NCBI GenBank assembly: GCA_945787845.1
Contig: CALZJH010000003.1
Span: 339,384 to 403,383 of the forward strand
DNA length: 64,000 nucleotides
DNA from: an uncultured Woeseiaceae bacterium
Lineage (GTDB): Bacteria > Pseudomonadota > Gammaproteobacteria > Steroidobacterales > Woeseiaceae
Direction of reading: 5' to 3'
In this document: positions 1 to 7,734 of the stretch, piece after piece
Layout: each line of letters opens with the position of its first letter
Position numbering within the stretch: the first letter of the stretch is position 1
Notes under the pieces: model-generated
What the model saw: only the letters and a program-made list of their open reading frames with translations
Database searches by the model: none
What the model was told of the DNA's origin: nothing
Position numbers and translations under genes: made by a program

Positions 1-340
1 GGGTGTGCACGAGCAGGTCGAGGATCCAGTGTGAGAATACGGCGAGGGCCACGACCAAAGCGACACGTTGCTGCTTCACAATCACCCAGCGAAAGAGCGC
101 GTAGGCGACGCCGGCCCAAAACAGGCTGCCTGCCAGGCTGTGTGTATAGGGCATGTACTCGAGTTCGAAGTGGGTTGCCTGGGTGAAGTTTTCGATGATC
201 TTGATGCGCTCGATGCCAAGCAGTACGAACGGGAAGAACAGGATGTCCACGAATTGCACTGCGAGGAACAGGACACCCAGGGAGGCACGCCGTTCGAATT
301 TCTTCAGGGCCAGAGCAGTTGCGTAGTGTCCGACGAACAT
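1..340 (-). CDS. YdjM-like inner-membrane protein (partial, C-terminus off the left edge)
   Basis: Translation from the ATG at 340 gives MFVGHYATALALKKFERRAS followed by hydrophobic segments and an SHWILDLLVH motif. This pattern is typical of YdjM/DUF457-type membrane proteins, once loosely called metal-dependent hydrolases. At least three membrane spans are visible in the 113 codons present, and the frame runs open off the window edge. The start lies 7 nt after the stop of the DsbA-like gene on the same strand, so the two are probably co-transcribed. The function of this family is poorly defined. The family call is from memory of the motif pattern and is moderately sure. Confidence 0.7.
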   Translation of the reverse strand, partial: MFVGHYATALALKKFERRASLGVLFLAVQFVDILFFPFVLLGIERIKIIENFTQATHFELEYMPYTHSLAGSLFWAGVAYALFRWVIVKQQRVALVVALAVFSHWILDLLVHT

Positions 341-347
341 GGATGCG

Positions 348-1001
348 CTACCTGGCCAGTTCTTCACGCACGAGGTCCAGCAGTTGCTGTGCACCAAAGC
401 TGGGCAAGGGCCGTCCGTTGATGTAGTACTCGGGTGTCGCCGCGACCTTGAGCAGGATTGCGTCGGCCTTGTCCCGCTCGATGCGCCGGGTGACTTCGGC
501 GGAATTCATGTCGGCTACAAGACGATCCATATCCAGACCGACCCCGGCAATGGCGGGCGCGACCTGGTCCGGCTGCACGACGTGGTTGTTGACCCACTGG
601 CGCTGCGAGCCGAGCAGGGCTTCGAGCGTCTCCCAGTACTTGTCCTGGTTGCGGCTCGCTTCCAGGACCCTTACTGCGTACTCGGCGCCCTCATGGAATG
701 CGAGGTGACGAATCGACAGGCGAAGCTCGCCGTCGGCCTGCGCGAGCCATTCCTTGACCATGGGGTAAAAGAGCGCACAGGTGCCGCAGGCGGGATCGAG
801 AAACTCGACCATGTGCACTTTGGCGCCCGCATCCCCGATGCTTGGCGAGTGTTCGCTTGCCAGGGCAGCGACGCGGGCGTCGCTATCGGACGAGGCTGGC
901 GGCGGCGCGTCGCCGTCGGGCAGGAACATCACGATCATGGCGACCAGCCCCAGGGCGAACACCATGCCGGCGAGAATTTTCCACTGGTTCGTTTGTTTCA
1001 T
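348..1001 (-). CDS. Membrane-anchored DsbA-like thiol:disulfide oxidoreductase
   Basis: The protein has 217 residues. One N-terminal hydrophobic segment (about residues 8-28) should anchor or export it, so it acts in the periplasm. After a short linker it has a thioredoxin fold with the active site DPACGTC (Cys72 and Cys75 from the chosen ATG) and, near the C-terminus, the cis-Pro region AATPEYYING. This is the DsbA/DsbG-like arrangement that oxidises or isomerises protein disulfides. A GTG two codons upstream (1007) could also start it; neither start has a clear ribosome binding site. It is divergent from another thioredoxin-fold gene 55 bp away, which suggests a local thiol-redox cluster. 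Confidence 0.85.
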   Translation of the reverse strand: MKQTNQWKILAGMVFALGLVAMIVMFLPDGDAPPPASSDSDARVAALASEHSPSIGDAGAKVHMVEFLDPACGTCALFYPMVKEWLAQADGELRLSIRHLAFHEGAEYAVRVLEASRNQDKYWETLEALLGSQRQWVNNHVVQPDQVAPAIAGVGLDMDRLVADMNSAEVTRRIERDKADAILLKVAATPEYYINGRPLPSFGAQQLLDLVREELAR

Positions 1002-1056
1002 TCGCACAAGTCTGCACTGCTATAGTCCCCGAAACAACAAGCTCTCAGGACAAACA

Positions 1057-1575
1057 TTGACCACCCCACGACGCAGATTCGTCCGCTCGTTCCTGCTGAA
1101 TGCAGGGCTGATCGCGCTCGTATTCTTTGCTGTGCTCGCTTTTCAGTCGCGCAACATGCTCGCGACCGACGGGCGGGTTGCGCCCGAACTGCGCGGCCTG
1201 ACCCTGGCAGGTCAGGCGTATGACCTGGAAGACGCGAGTTCGCGGCCGGCCATGGTCTATTTCTTCGCACCCTGGTGCAGGATCTGTGCGGCCAGCGCCG
1301 GCAACCTGAACCGGCTGCGTCGCTGGCGCGATGCCGACGAGATCGAGATTGTGGCCGTCGCCCTCGACTGGGAGACTGCAGGCGAAGTCCGCGAGTATGT
1401 CGACCGCCACGACCTCAATGTCACCGTGGTGCTGGGCGATGCCAATGTCGCTCGTAACTGGCAAATCCAGGCCTTTCCGTCCTACTACGTCCTCGACGAC
1501 CAGCACCGCGTCATCCGGCGGGATATCGGCTACAGCAGTCAGCTGGGGCTCTGGATTCGAGCATGGCTCGTGTAG
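1057..1575 (+). CDS. TlpA/redoxin-type membrane-anchored thioredoxin
   Basis: The protein has 172 residues starting at a TTG (1057), preceded by AGGA six bases upstream. There is no ATG before the membrane segment, so the TTG decides the start. A single N-terminal span (about residues 11-29) precedes a thioredoxin/redoxin domain with APWCRIC (Cys74, Cys77) and a cis-Pro-like AFPSYYVLD. Such proteins reduce periplasmic disulfides, often for cytochrome c or copper-protein maturation. It is divergent from the DsbA-like gene. The stop codon lies inside a strong inverted repeat that may act as its terminator. Confidence 0.85.
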   Translation: MTTPRRRFVRSFLLNAGLIALVFFAVLAFQSRNMLATDGRVAPELRGLTLAGQAYDLEDASSRPAMVYFFAPWCRICAASAGNLNRLRRWRDADEIEIVAVALDWETAGEVREYVDRHDLNVTVVLGDANVARNWQIQAFPSYYVLDDQHRVIRRDIGYSSQLGLWIRAWLV

Positions 1576-1588
1576 TGAAACACGAGCC
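1565..1588 (+). terminator. Inverted repeat overlapping the redoxin stop codon
   Basis: GGCTCGTG (1565-1572) and CACGAGCC (1581-1588) form a perfect 8-bp stem with an 8-nt loop, and the TAG stop is in the loop. No T-tract follows, so it is not a classical intrinsic terminator. It could still protect the 3' end or pause polymerase. Confidence 0.45.
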
Positions 1589-1614
1589 GTCCCGAGTAGA
1601 CGATGGCGAGCAAA

Positions 1615-1624
1615 TGTATATACA
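1615..1624. promoter_or_regulatory. TGTATATACA palindrome upstream of the small RHH gene
   Basis: A perfect 10-bp palindrome sits about 33 bp upstream of the start of the small ribbon-helix-helix-like gene. It is a plausible operator or part of an A/T-rich promoter. The RHH protein itself is the obvious candidate to bind it, but this is inference. Confidence 0.3.
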
Positions 1625-1657
1625 CTCTGATCTGCGCGTCGTCGTTTCAGGGATGGG

Positions 1658-1846
1658 TTGTTTACCGTGGCAGAGAAAAAAGAAAAGAAGAAAAAAAACG
1701 CGCAGCTCGTCCTGAGATTGAACAAGGAGTCGCGTGATCGCTTCATTGAGGCGTGCCGGGATCTCGACACGTCTGCGGCACGCGAGGTGCGGCGCTTCAT
1801 CAAGTCATTCCTGAAGAAGTATGACAACGGTGAATTCGACGACTAG
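1658..1846 (+). CDS. Small ribbon-helix-helix-like protein
   Basis: The protein has at most 62 residues. A lysine-rich N-terminus (KKEKKKKN) leads into AQLVLRLNKESRDRFIEACR followed by a second helix and an acidic tail ending NGEFDD. A short beta strand followed by two helices fits the MetJ/Arc (RHH) fold of small DNA-binding proteins. The start is uncertain: TTG at 1658 has AGGGA four bases upstream, and GTG at 1667 is an alternative giving MAEKKEKKKK. No toxin partner is adjacent, because the next gene is pyruvate-kinase-like. The fold call is from pattern only. Confidence 0.55.
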   Translation: MFTVAEKKEKKKKNAQLVLRLNKESRDRFIEACRDLDTSAAREVRRFIKSFLKKYDNGEFDD

Positions 1847-1920
1847 TGGAGGCCTGCATAGGTACTTTTGCCATTGGATTCTCTGCGGGCTCTTGACCAC
1901 AATTAGGCGGGAGGTTTGCC

Positions 1921-3759
1921 ATGACCAACCGCGCCGACATGGAGCGGGCGAGCACAGAGCTCAAAGGCATCTACGACCGGGCCATTGAGTTTGAGTCGAT
2001 CCACGCCGATGAACTCGCCGCGGTGCATCCACAGTTCAAAGAAAGTGCGCGCAATCTCGTGCACTACCTGGCGCTGCGCCAGTCCGATTTACGTGGCCTC
2101 CAGGAAACGCTAAGCAGCCTCGGTTTGTCGTCACTGGGGCGCTCCGAGCGCAACGTTCTCGGTTCACTCAGGGTTGTTTCCGCGGCACTCGGCGCGTTGC
2201 GCGGAGAGGCCGTGCCGTTCGTGTCAGACACGCAGGAGGAACTCGCTCTCGATAATGCCGCGGCGCGCAGGCACAAGGAGGCACTGCTGGGGGCAGGTCC
2301 GCCGGGACGCGACGCCAGCATCATGGTCACCATGCCGACCGAGGCCGCTGACAACAGGGAACTGGTTGCCGAGATGCTTGCGGCCGGTATGAACGTGGCG
2401 CGCATCAACTGCGCTATGGATGACGAGGCCACCTGGCAGCGCATCGTCGACAACCTGCGGGAAGCTGCGAAGGAGTCGAACACGGAGTGCCGGATCATTA
2501 TGGATCTGGGCGGTCCGAAACTGCGTACCGGGCCGCTCGAGCCCGGACCCAAGGTGCTTCACATCAAGCCTCGTCGCGGCCCGATGGGCCGGATCATTGC
2601 ACCGCGCCGGGTGCGCCTGGTCGCGGAGGACTTCGTACAACGCGGTACGAAATCCGCGTGCATACCCGTACCACACGAATGCATCGAACTTGCACAGGTT
2701 GGTGACGAGATTCGCTACCGCGACACGCGCGGCAAGAAACGTCGCCTGATGGTCGTTGAAAAAGATGACAAAGGCCTCGTGCTCGAGGCGCACAAGGGGG
2801 CCTATATTCAGACGGGTTCCAGGCTACGGCTGATCCGGTCGAAGGCCGGCGAGAAAATCGACTATCGTATTGGCGAGCTGCCGGCCATTGAGCGTCCGCT
2901 GCGGCTGCGTGTTGGCGACACGCTGCGCCTGACGGGCGACGGGGCGCCGGGGACGCCGGCAGACGAGACACCCGACGGCGCCATTATCGAGTGCGCGAAG
3001 ATCGCATGCCAGCAACCCGAGGTGTTCCAGTACCTCGCACCGGGTGAGCCCGTGTCGCTCAACGACGGCAAGATCTCCGGTGTCGTCATTTCGGCAGACC
3101 ACGAACAGGCAGAAATCGAGATCACCAAGGCGAAGCCTGCAGGCACCCCGCTGCGCGGCAACAAAGGCATCAACTTCCCAAAGAGTGACATTCCCATTGC
3201 CGGTCTGACGTCGGCCGACCGGCAGCATCTTCCGTTTATCGCCCGGAACGCGGATGCCGTCAGTCTCTCGTTTGTTCGGGACACGGCCGACATCGATGAG
3301 ATCGTGAACGAACTGGACAACCTAGGCGCGACCGAGCTCGGCGTGATCGTCAAGATCGAGACGAAGCGCGGCTTCAAGAACCTGCCGCAGCTGATACTCA
3401 GCGCCATGCGGCGCTACCCGATCGCGGTCATGATTGCGCGGGGTGATCTCGCGGTCGAGTGCGGGTGGGAGCGGCTGGCCGAGCTGCAGGAAGAAATACT
3501 CTGGATGTGCGAAGCCGCGCGCGTGCCGGTCATCTGGGCGACGCAGGTGCTGGAGCAGGAGGCGAAACGCGGACTCCCGTCGCGCGCCGAAATCACCGAT
3601 GCGGCCATGTCACAGCGCGCCGATTGCGTGATGCTGAACAAGGGGCCGCACATACTCGCGGCGATTCGTACCCTCGACAACATCCTGCGGCGGATGAAAG
3701 CGCACCAGTTCAAGAAGACGGCCCGCATGCGCAAGCTGCACGTGTCCGGCGACGATTAG
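1921..3759 (+). CDS. Atypical pyruvate-kinase-like protein with long N-terminal extension
   Basis: The protein has 612 residues. Pyruvate kinase catalytic-barrel motifs are recognisable in order: MDLGGPKLRTG (about residue 195), KGINFPKSDIPIAGLT, the catalytic-lysine segment VIVKIETKRG (Lys478), IARGDLAVE (about 506) and TQVLEQEAKRGLPSRAEITDAA. The family normally has 470-500 residues with a C-terminal regulatory domain. Here that domain is absent, a helical extension of about 130 residues precedes the barrel, and the B-domain region is enlarged. It probably makes or binds phosphoenolpyruvate/pyruvate, but standard glycolytic activity is not assured. It starts at ATG 1921 with GGGAGG upstream. 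It overlaps the convergent reductase gene by 4 nt. Confidence 0.85.
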   Translation: MTNRADMERASTELKGIYDRAIEFESIHADELAAVHPQFKESARNLVHYLALRQSDLRGLQETLSSLGLSSLGRSERNVLGSLRVVSAALGALRGEAVPFVSDTQEELALDNAAARRHKEALLGAGPPGRDASIMVTMPTEAADNRELVAEMLAAGMNVARINCAMDDEATWQRIVDNLREAAKESNTECRIIMDLGGPKLRTGPLEPGPKVLHIKPRRGPMGRIIAPRRVRLVAEDFVQRGTKSACIPVPHECIELAQVGDEIRYRDTRGKKRRLMVVEKDDKGLVLEAHKGAYIQTGSRLRLIRSKAGEKIDYRIGELPAIERPLRLRVGDTLRLTGDGAPGTPADETPDGAIIECAKIACQQPEVFQYLAPGEPVSLNDGKISGVVISADHEQAEIEITKAKPAGTPLRGNKGINFPKSDIPIAGLTSADRQHLPFIARNADAVSLSFVRDTADIDEIVNELDNLGATELGVIVKIETKRGFKNLPQLILSAMRRYPIAVMIARGDLAVECGWERLAELQEEILWMCEAARVPVIWATQVLEQEAKRGLPSRAEITDAAMSQRADCVMLNKGPHILAAIRTLDNILRRMKAHQFKKTARMRKLHVSGDD

Positions 3760-4370
3760 TGGCTCGCCAGTAACCTCGGTGCCAGCGCTTTGATCCGGCG
3801 TTGCGCACGCTGCGATAATTGCTGAGCGCGCTCTTGTGATACCAGGCCCGTTACGATCGACCCGACGACTTTACCGCCAAGGATCTTCGCAGCAATCTTG
3901 AGACTCCTGTTGGTTCCATAGGTGAGCTTGCCAAGGACACCCGGGGCGGCGCAGGACGAGATAATAATGGCCGGTTTCTTCGGCATTTTGTCCTTGCGAA
4001 ATTGTGGCGCGGGTTTACCCCAGGGCCAGTAGCCATACACAGCAAGCCGCTCGGAGAAACGCTTGAACAGGGCAGTCACTGACGAGAAGTTAGTGGGTGC
4101 CGCCAGGACATAACCGTCGGCGTTTTCGATTTTTTGCACAAGTTCTGCCATGCCGTCGTTAAGGACGCAGCGGCCGGGGGCGTCCCCGGGTTGTTGCATG
4201 CATTCCCTGCAGTTCATGCAGAATTCGATAGGGTAGTCGCGCAGCTTGATGTGCTCCACGTCGACGTCCAGAGCCTTGAGGTCGTCGAGAACGTCGCTCA
4301 CCGCCTGGTCAGTGACGCCACCTGCCCGGTAGGAACCGTTGATCGCGAGGATCTTTCGTTGCTTGTTCAT
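3756..4370 (-). CDS. Flavodoxin-fold NAD(P)H-dependent FMN reductase family protein
   Basis: The protein has 204 residues starting at ATG 4370, preceded by GGAGGTGCGCT, a strong ribosome binding site that favours this start. The N-terminus KILAINGSYRAGGVTDQAV is the phosphate-binding loop of the NADPH-dependent FMN reductase/iron-sulfur flavoprotein family. A CMNCRECMQ segment (about residues 46-54) gives cysteines typical of that subfamily, and the SAPTNF-like APTNFSSVTALFKRFSER follows. It probably reduces quinones, nitro compounds or an electron acceptor using FMN. It converges on and overlaps the pyruvate-kinase-like gene by 4 nt. Confidence 0.8.
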   Translation of the reverse strand: MNKQRKILAINGSYRAGGVTDQAVSDVLDDLKALDVDVEHIKLRDYPIEFCMNCRECMQQPGDAPGRCVLNDGMAELVQKIENADGYVLAAPTNFSSVTALFKRFSERLAVYGYWPWGKPAPQFRKDKMPKKPAIIISSCAAPGVLGKLTYGTNRSLKIAAKILGGKVVGSIVTGLVSQERAQQLSQRAQRRIKALAPRLLASH

Positions 4371-4436
4371 AGCGCACCTCCGGGGTCTTCCTACCACTCC
4401 CTGGCGTGCAGGGAAATCGTGGAAGGCCGAAGGCCG

Positions 4437-4826
4437 TCAGGTGCGCAGCAGTCGTAGTCCCCGGATCTGCTGAATCGCGAAGACCAGCACGATCAGCGCC
4501 ACGGCATCGACGATAAACAGGCCGGTGAGGGTGAGCCGTTCGAAGTACATCGCGACGAGAATCGCGCTGGCCGCTACCCAGGCGAGGTCGCCGGCGATGA
4601 TGCTCGAGATCTCCCAGTGCCGATAGTCGCGGGTGCGGACGATATTGCCGAGCTGCAGTGCGAACACTGCCAGGCAGCCAGCCACGAAGTAGATCGGCAG
4701 CGGGCCGGGCAGACCGAGCTGTGGCGCCAGCCAGGCGGCACCGAGCGTCATCACGATGGCCGAGAGGCCCGAAAAGCCTGCGTTCCAAGCCAGTGCGCGG
4801 TGTAAGAGCGTGTTATTGGGGGGCAT
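4437..4826 (-). CDS. Small four-span membrane protein of unknown function
   Basis: The protein has about 129 residues, almost entirely hydrophobic. Four predicted spans are separated by short loops, with NIVRTRDYRHWEISS between spans 2 and 3. A GTG four codons upstream (4838) is an alternative start. I do not recognise a named family with confidence. It is divergent from the HxlR regulator, and the shared 82-bp intergenic region carries two direct repeats. It is therefore a likely target of that regulator, by analogy with HxlR systems where the divergent gene is controlled. Confidence 0.65.
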   Translation of the reverse strand: MPPNNTLLHRALAWNAGFSGLSAIVMTLGAAWLAPQLGLPGPLPIYFVAGCLAVFALQLGNIVRTRDYRHWEISSIIAGDLAWVAASAILVAMYFERLTLTGLFIVDAVALIVLVFAIQQIRGLRLLRT

Positions 4827-4855
4827 GTTTCTGCTCACTTTGAGTCCGATAGCTT

Positions 4856-4887
4856 TAAAAACATATAGTGCTATAAAAACATATAGT
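4856..4887. repeat. Two direct copies of TAAAAACATATAGT (operator candidate)
   Basis: Exact 14-nt copies lie at 4856-4869 and 4874-4887, an 18-bp period, in the intergenic region between the four-span membrane gene and the HxlR-type regulator gene. Their position fits an autoregulatory operator. The TATAGT segments may double as -10 elements. Confidence 0.5.
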
Positions 4888-4908
4888 CTTTTGCTAGACT
4901 CGTCAAGT

Positions 4909-5526
4909 ATGAGTCGACGCAGCTACCGACAGAATTGTGCCCTGGCAAGGGCCAACGACGTGATTGGCGATCGCTGGACCCAGCTGCTGATTCGCGATTT
5001 GCTGATCGCGCCCCGGCGCTTCAACGAGTTGCAGGCTTCTCTGAAGGGCATCGGTGCCAACCTGCTGTCGTCGCGGCTCAAGGAACTCGAGCGCGCCGGG
5101 CTCATCGAGCACGGCACGCCGGCCTCCGGCAAGCACCGCTACGCGCTGACCGCACGCGGGCGCGCCATCGAACCCGCGCTGCTGGCGCTGATACGCTGGG
5201 GTCTGGTCTACGGGCCCGATAACCAGCCGGGCGACCACCACCACGATGACTGGGACCTGCTGGCGCTCAAGGCCCTGTTTCAATCCGATCGCATGGCGGA
5301 CGAGGGCGTGACCGTGCAGTTCGCGGACGACGACTTCAGTGGCTGGATGGCGATAGCGGACGGCACGGTCACGATCGGGCTCGGCGAGATCGAGGATCCC
5401 GACGTCTGTGTCGCGACCACGATCAAGAATCTGTTCACAGGCCCGGGCGAGCCGAGCGACTACCTGCAGGCCGGAACCCCCGAGACGCTCAAAAAATTCA
5501 TGCATAGCTTCGCCGTGCGCGTCTAG
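4909..5526 (+). CDS. HxlR-family winged-helix transcriptional regulator
   Basis: The protein has 205 residues starting at ATG 4909. The first 90 or so residues match the HxlR winged helix: NCALARANDVIGDRWTQLLI, the recognition region RRFNELQASLKGIGANLLSS and the wing ERAGLIEH. Cys10 is the conserved position often used for redox or electrophile sensing in this family. The C-terminal half (about 110-205) is an extension absent from minimal HxlR proteins and resembles an SCP2/sterol-carrier-like domain seen in some family members; that is tentative. Direct repeats just upstream suggest autoregulation. Confidence 0.88.
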   Translation: MSRRSYRQNCALARANDVIGDRWTQLLIRDLLIAPRRFNELQASLKGIGANLLSSRLKELERAGLIEHGTPASGKHRYALTARGRAIEPALLALIRWGLVYGPDNQPGDHHHDDWDLLALKALFQSDRMADEGVTVQFADDDFSGWMAIADGTVTIGLGEIEDPDVCVATTIKNLFTGPGEPSDYLQAGTPETLKKFMHSFAVRV

Positions 5527-5697
5527 GCGACGCGGGACAACAGCCGACTCTGCGTGTCATAAGCAGGGGTCTTCCACGGTCAATATTGACTACCGTCACT
5601 GCTGCTGCTCGCGACCGCGGGCGTCCCGAGCCCGACCTTTATCTTGACGTGTTGCGTGGGATAGGCATGGTCCCGAGCACAGCCTGAATAGCCCTGG

Positions 5698-6594
5698 TCA
5701 GTCCCGATTCTTTCGCAGGTCTGCAAGCACCTCGCAGGCCTTCTCGTAGCCGAGGTCCGCCATCTCCTCGGCGCGATGGAATTCGAAGAAGCTGCAGGCA
5801 TCGCGGGGGATTTCAATCGTCTTATCGGGCGCGTAAGCGGCAAGCTTGAGTCGCGCGATAGCGCCCTGCATGACATCGATGGACCTGACGAGCAAATCGG
5901 CTGCGTCGAGATCGTTATCCACGGCGCCGGAGTCGTCTTTCTCTCGCAGTCCGCTGAGAAAGTCGGCGATCTTCTCCCGATAGCTGTTGGTTTCGTCCTC
6001 GGACTTCGCGGCTTCCTCAGCCGGCACGTAGTTCTCGTCGAGCCCGGCCAGGTTGACCGCGATGGTCAGGTCCGTTGAGTCATTCAGTGTGGGTGCGATA
6101 GGGATAGGATTGACCAGCCCCCCGTCCACCAGCGTGCGCCCGTCCAGTTCGACGGGCGAAAAGACGCCGGGTACGGCCGTCGACGCTTTTATGGCCGTAA
6201 ACAGGGACCCGGAGTTCAGCCACACTTCGCGCTGCTCATCGAGCGAAGTGGCAACCGCCGTGAACCGCTTGTCGAGGTCCTCGATCTTGCGGTCGCCGAC
6301 GAGTTCCCTGAGCACCTCGATAATCCGTTCGCCCTTGAAAATCGAGCGCAACGAGAAAGAAAAGTCCAGCAGTTTGACGACATCGCCCTTGGCCAGCTGG
6401 AACGCCCATTCGGTATAGGTATCGAGCTTGTCAGCCGCATAAATGCCGCCTATCACTGAGCCCATCGAGCAGCCGGAGATATTGTGCACGCTGTAGCCCA
6501 TTTCTTCCAGCGCACGAATGACGCCGATGTGCGCGTGCCCGCGTGCGCCGCCGCTACCGAGGACGAGTGAAACGCTTTTTCGCTTGTCAGTCAT
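5698..6594 (-). CDS. Patatin-like phospholipase (RssA type)
   Basis: The protein has 298 residues. The oxyanion loop GSGGARG (residues 13-19), the nucleophile elbow GCSMG with Ser43, and the catalytic aspartate motif DGG (Asp157) give the Ser-Asp dyad of patatins. It begins MTDKRKSVSLVLGSGGARGH, with no signal peptide, so it should be a cytoplasmic lipid acyl hydrolase. It lies 35 nt after the MgtC-like gene and is the last member of a five-gene minus-strand run. A low-complexity stretch of about 170 bp follows before the HxlR gene; I see no gene in it. Confidence 0.88.
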   Translation of the reverse strand: MTDKRKSVSLVLGSGGARGHAHIGVIRALEEMGYSVHNISGCSMGSVIGGIYAADKLDTYTEWAFQLAKGDVVKLLDFSFSLRSIFKGERIIEVLRELVGDRKIEDLDKRFTAVATSLDEQREVWLNSGSLFTAIKASTAVPGVFSPVELDGRTLVDGGLVNPIPIAPTLNDSTDLTIAVNLAGLDENYVPAEEAAKSEDETNSYREKIADFLSGLREKDDSGAVDNDLDAADLLVRSIDVMQGAIARLKLAAYAPDKTIEIPRDACSFFEFHRAEEMADLGYEKACEVLADLRKNRD

Positions 6595-6629
6595 AGGGAT
6601 CCGGTTGGTTAGCCTGGCACAACAGTCCC

Positions 6630-7070
6630 TTATTCGGACTCAGACATTTTCGATTTGACGTGCCGCCCGAGCCGCAACGTGAGGAACGTTATGATCGACA
6701 GGAGCAGCGCAATCTCGAAGCGATCGGCCGCGACGGCGATGCCGATCAGGCCGGTCGTCCAGATACTGGCCGCCGTTGCCGTGCCCGTGACGCTGCCGCT
6801 GCTTTTCAGGATCGCGCCGCCGCCGATGAATCCAATGCCGGTAATAACGCCCTGCAGGACCCGCGCCTCGGCACCGGTCGTGTCGAGAATGGAAAACCCG
6901 ACGAGCGTGTAGCCGCACGCTGCAATCGCAACCAGCGGAAACGTCCGAAGGCCCGCACTTCGGCTCGAGGCTTCGCGGTCCAGCGCGACGGGCAGGGCAA
7001 ACAGGTAAGCGAGGGCCAGGTGCCAGAGGTTGTACCAGGTCTCGGCCCATTCGATATCCAGTTCAAGCAT
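6630..7070 (-). CDS. MgtC/SapB-family membrane protein
   Basis: The protein has 146 residues with four spans. The family signature is visible: REASSRSAGLRTFPLVAIAA, then GVITGIGFIGGGAILK and GTATAASIWTTGLIGIAVA. This is the short form without the C-terminal ACT-like domain of virulence MgtC. Members modulate membrane potential, Mg or phosphate homeostasis; the actual role here is unknown. It follows the TlpA-like gene by 59 nt and precedes patatin by 35 nt, so co-transcription is likely. Confidence 0.88.
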   Translation of the reverse strand: MLELDIEWAETWYNLWHLALAYLFALPVALDREASSRSAGLRTFPLVAIAACGYTLVGFSILDTTGAEARVLQGVITGIGFIGGGAILKSSGSVTGTATAASIWTTGLIGIAVAADRFEIALLLSIITFLTLRLGRHVKSKMSESE

Positions 7071-7129
7071 TGCTTGTTTCTACTCCGACTTGTCAGCCTC
7101 CGCGCGCCCGGCACGCGATCGAGTAGATA

Positions 7130-7690
7130 TCATAACGCAATAGCCGCCTCGCCCAGCACGACATCCAGCGCCTTGCGCAATTCCGCGGCCCAGTAGGGCG
7201 CCTTGTACGCGGCCTTCTTGCCGTGCGACGGCGACTTTCCGGCAGCCGGCGGGTCGTATTGTGGGAGCGCGTACTGGTCGAAACGGATGTGCATGTCGCG
7301 ATCGACAATCAGCGCGCCCGGCGTTCCCCAGATGTCATTGAGCTCGGCGACTTCATCGCCATCGGGCAGGACCGTGAAATCGTAAGCCGCGTCTTCCATG
7401 AACGCGACCGGGTCGCCGTTGTCGTCACGAAAGTGCACGGCGAGGACCCGAACCTTGTCGCCATGTTCGAGCCGGATGCTCTGGATATGCGGCATCAGCG
7501 CCTTGCAGTAGGGACACCAGGTGGCCCAGAACAGCACGATGACGGGCTGCTCGGCTGCGACCTCGCTCAGCGTGATGGTTTCGCCATCGACAGACTGGAG
7601 CGTCCAGTCTGGAGCGACGCGCGGCTCGTCGGCTGCGACGGTACTGGTGAGTAACAGGGTGAGTATTGTGACAAAGAGTTTAATACGCAT
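7130..7690 (-). CDS. Secreted TlpA-like thioredoxin
   Basis: The protein has 186 residues. A signal peptide (MRIKLFVTILTLLLTSTVAA) precedes a redoxin domain with the active site FWATWCPYC (Cys59, Cys62), a DDNGDPVAF insert typical of TlpA/ResA, and the cis-Pro segment IWGTPGALIVD. It should act in the periplasm as a disulfide reductase. No strong ribosome binding site is seen. It starts 44 nt after the stop of the vWA lipoprotein gene, which suggests operonic expression. Confidence 0.85.
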   Translation of the reverse strand: MRIKLFVTILTLLLTSTVAADEPRVAPDWTLQSVDGETITLSEVAAEQPVIVLFWATWCPYCKALMPHIQSIRLEHGDKVRVLAVHFRDDNGDPVAFMEDAAYDFTVLPDGDEVAELNDIWGTPGALIVDRDMHIRFDQYALPQYDPPAAGKSPSHGKKAAYKAPYWAAELRKALDVVLGEAAIAL

Positions 7691-7734
7691 GGGGCAGGGG
7701 ACCGGCCATGCGTGCGGTTTATCACAACACGCTG

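Noticed and set aside
1615..1624. LexA-type SOS box at TGTATATACA
   Set aside because: The flanking CTG/CAG of the gammaproteobacterial LexA box is missing and the half-site spacing is too short.
2224..2793. Long open frames antisense to the pyruvate-kinase-like and other GC-rich genes
   Set aside because: They mirror codon structure on the opposite strand, lack ribosome binding sites and show no family motifs.
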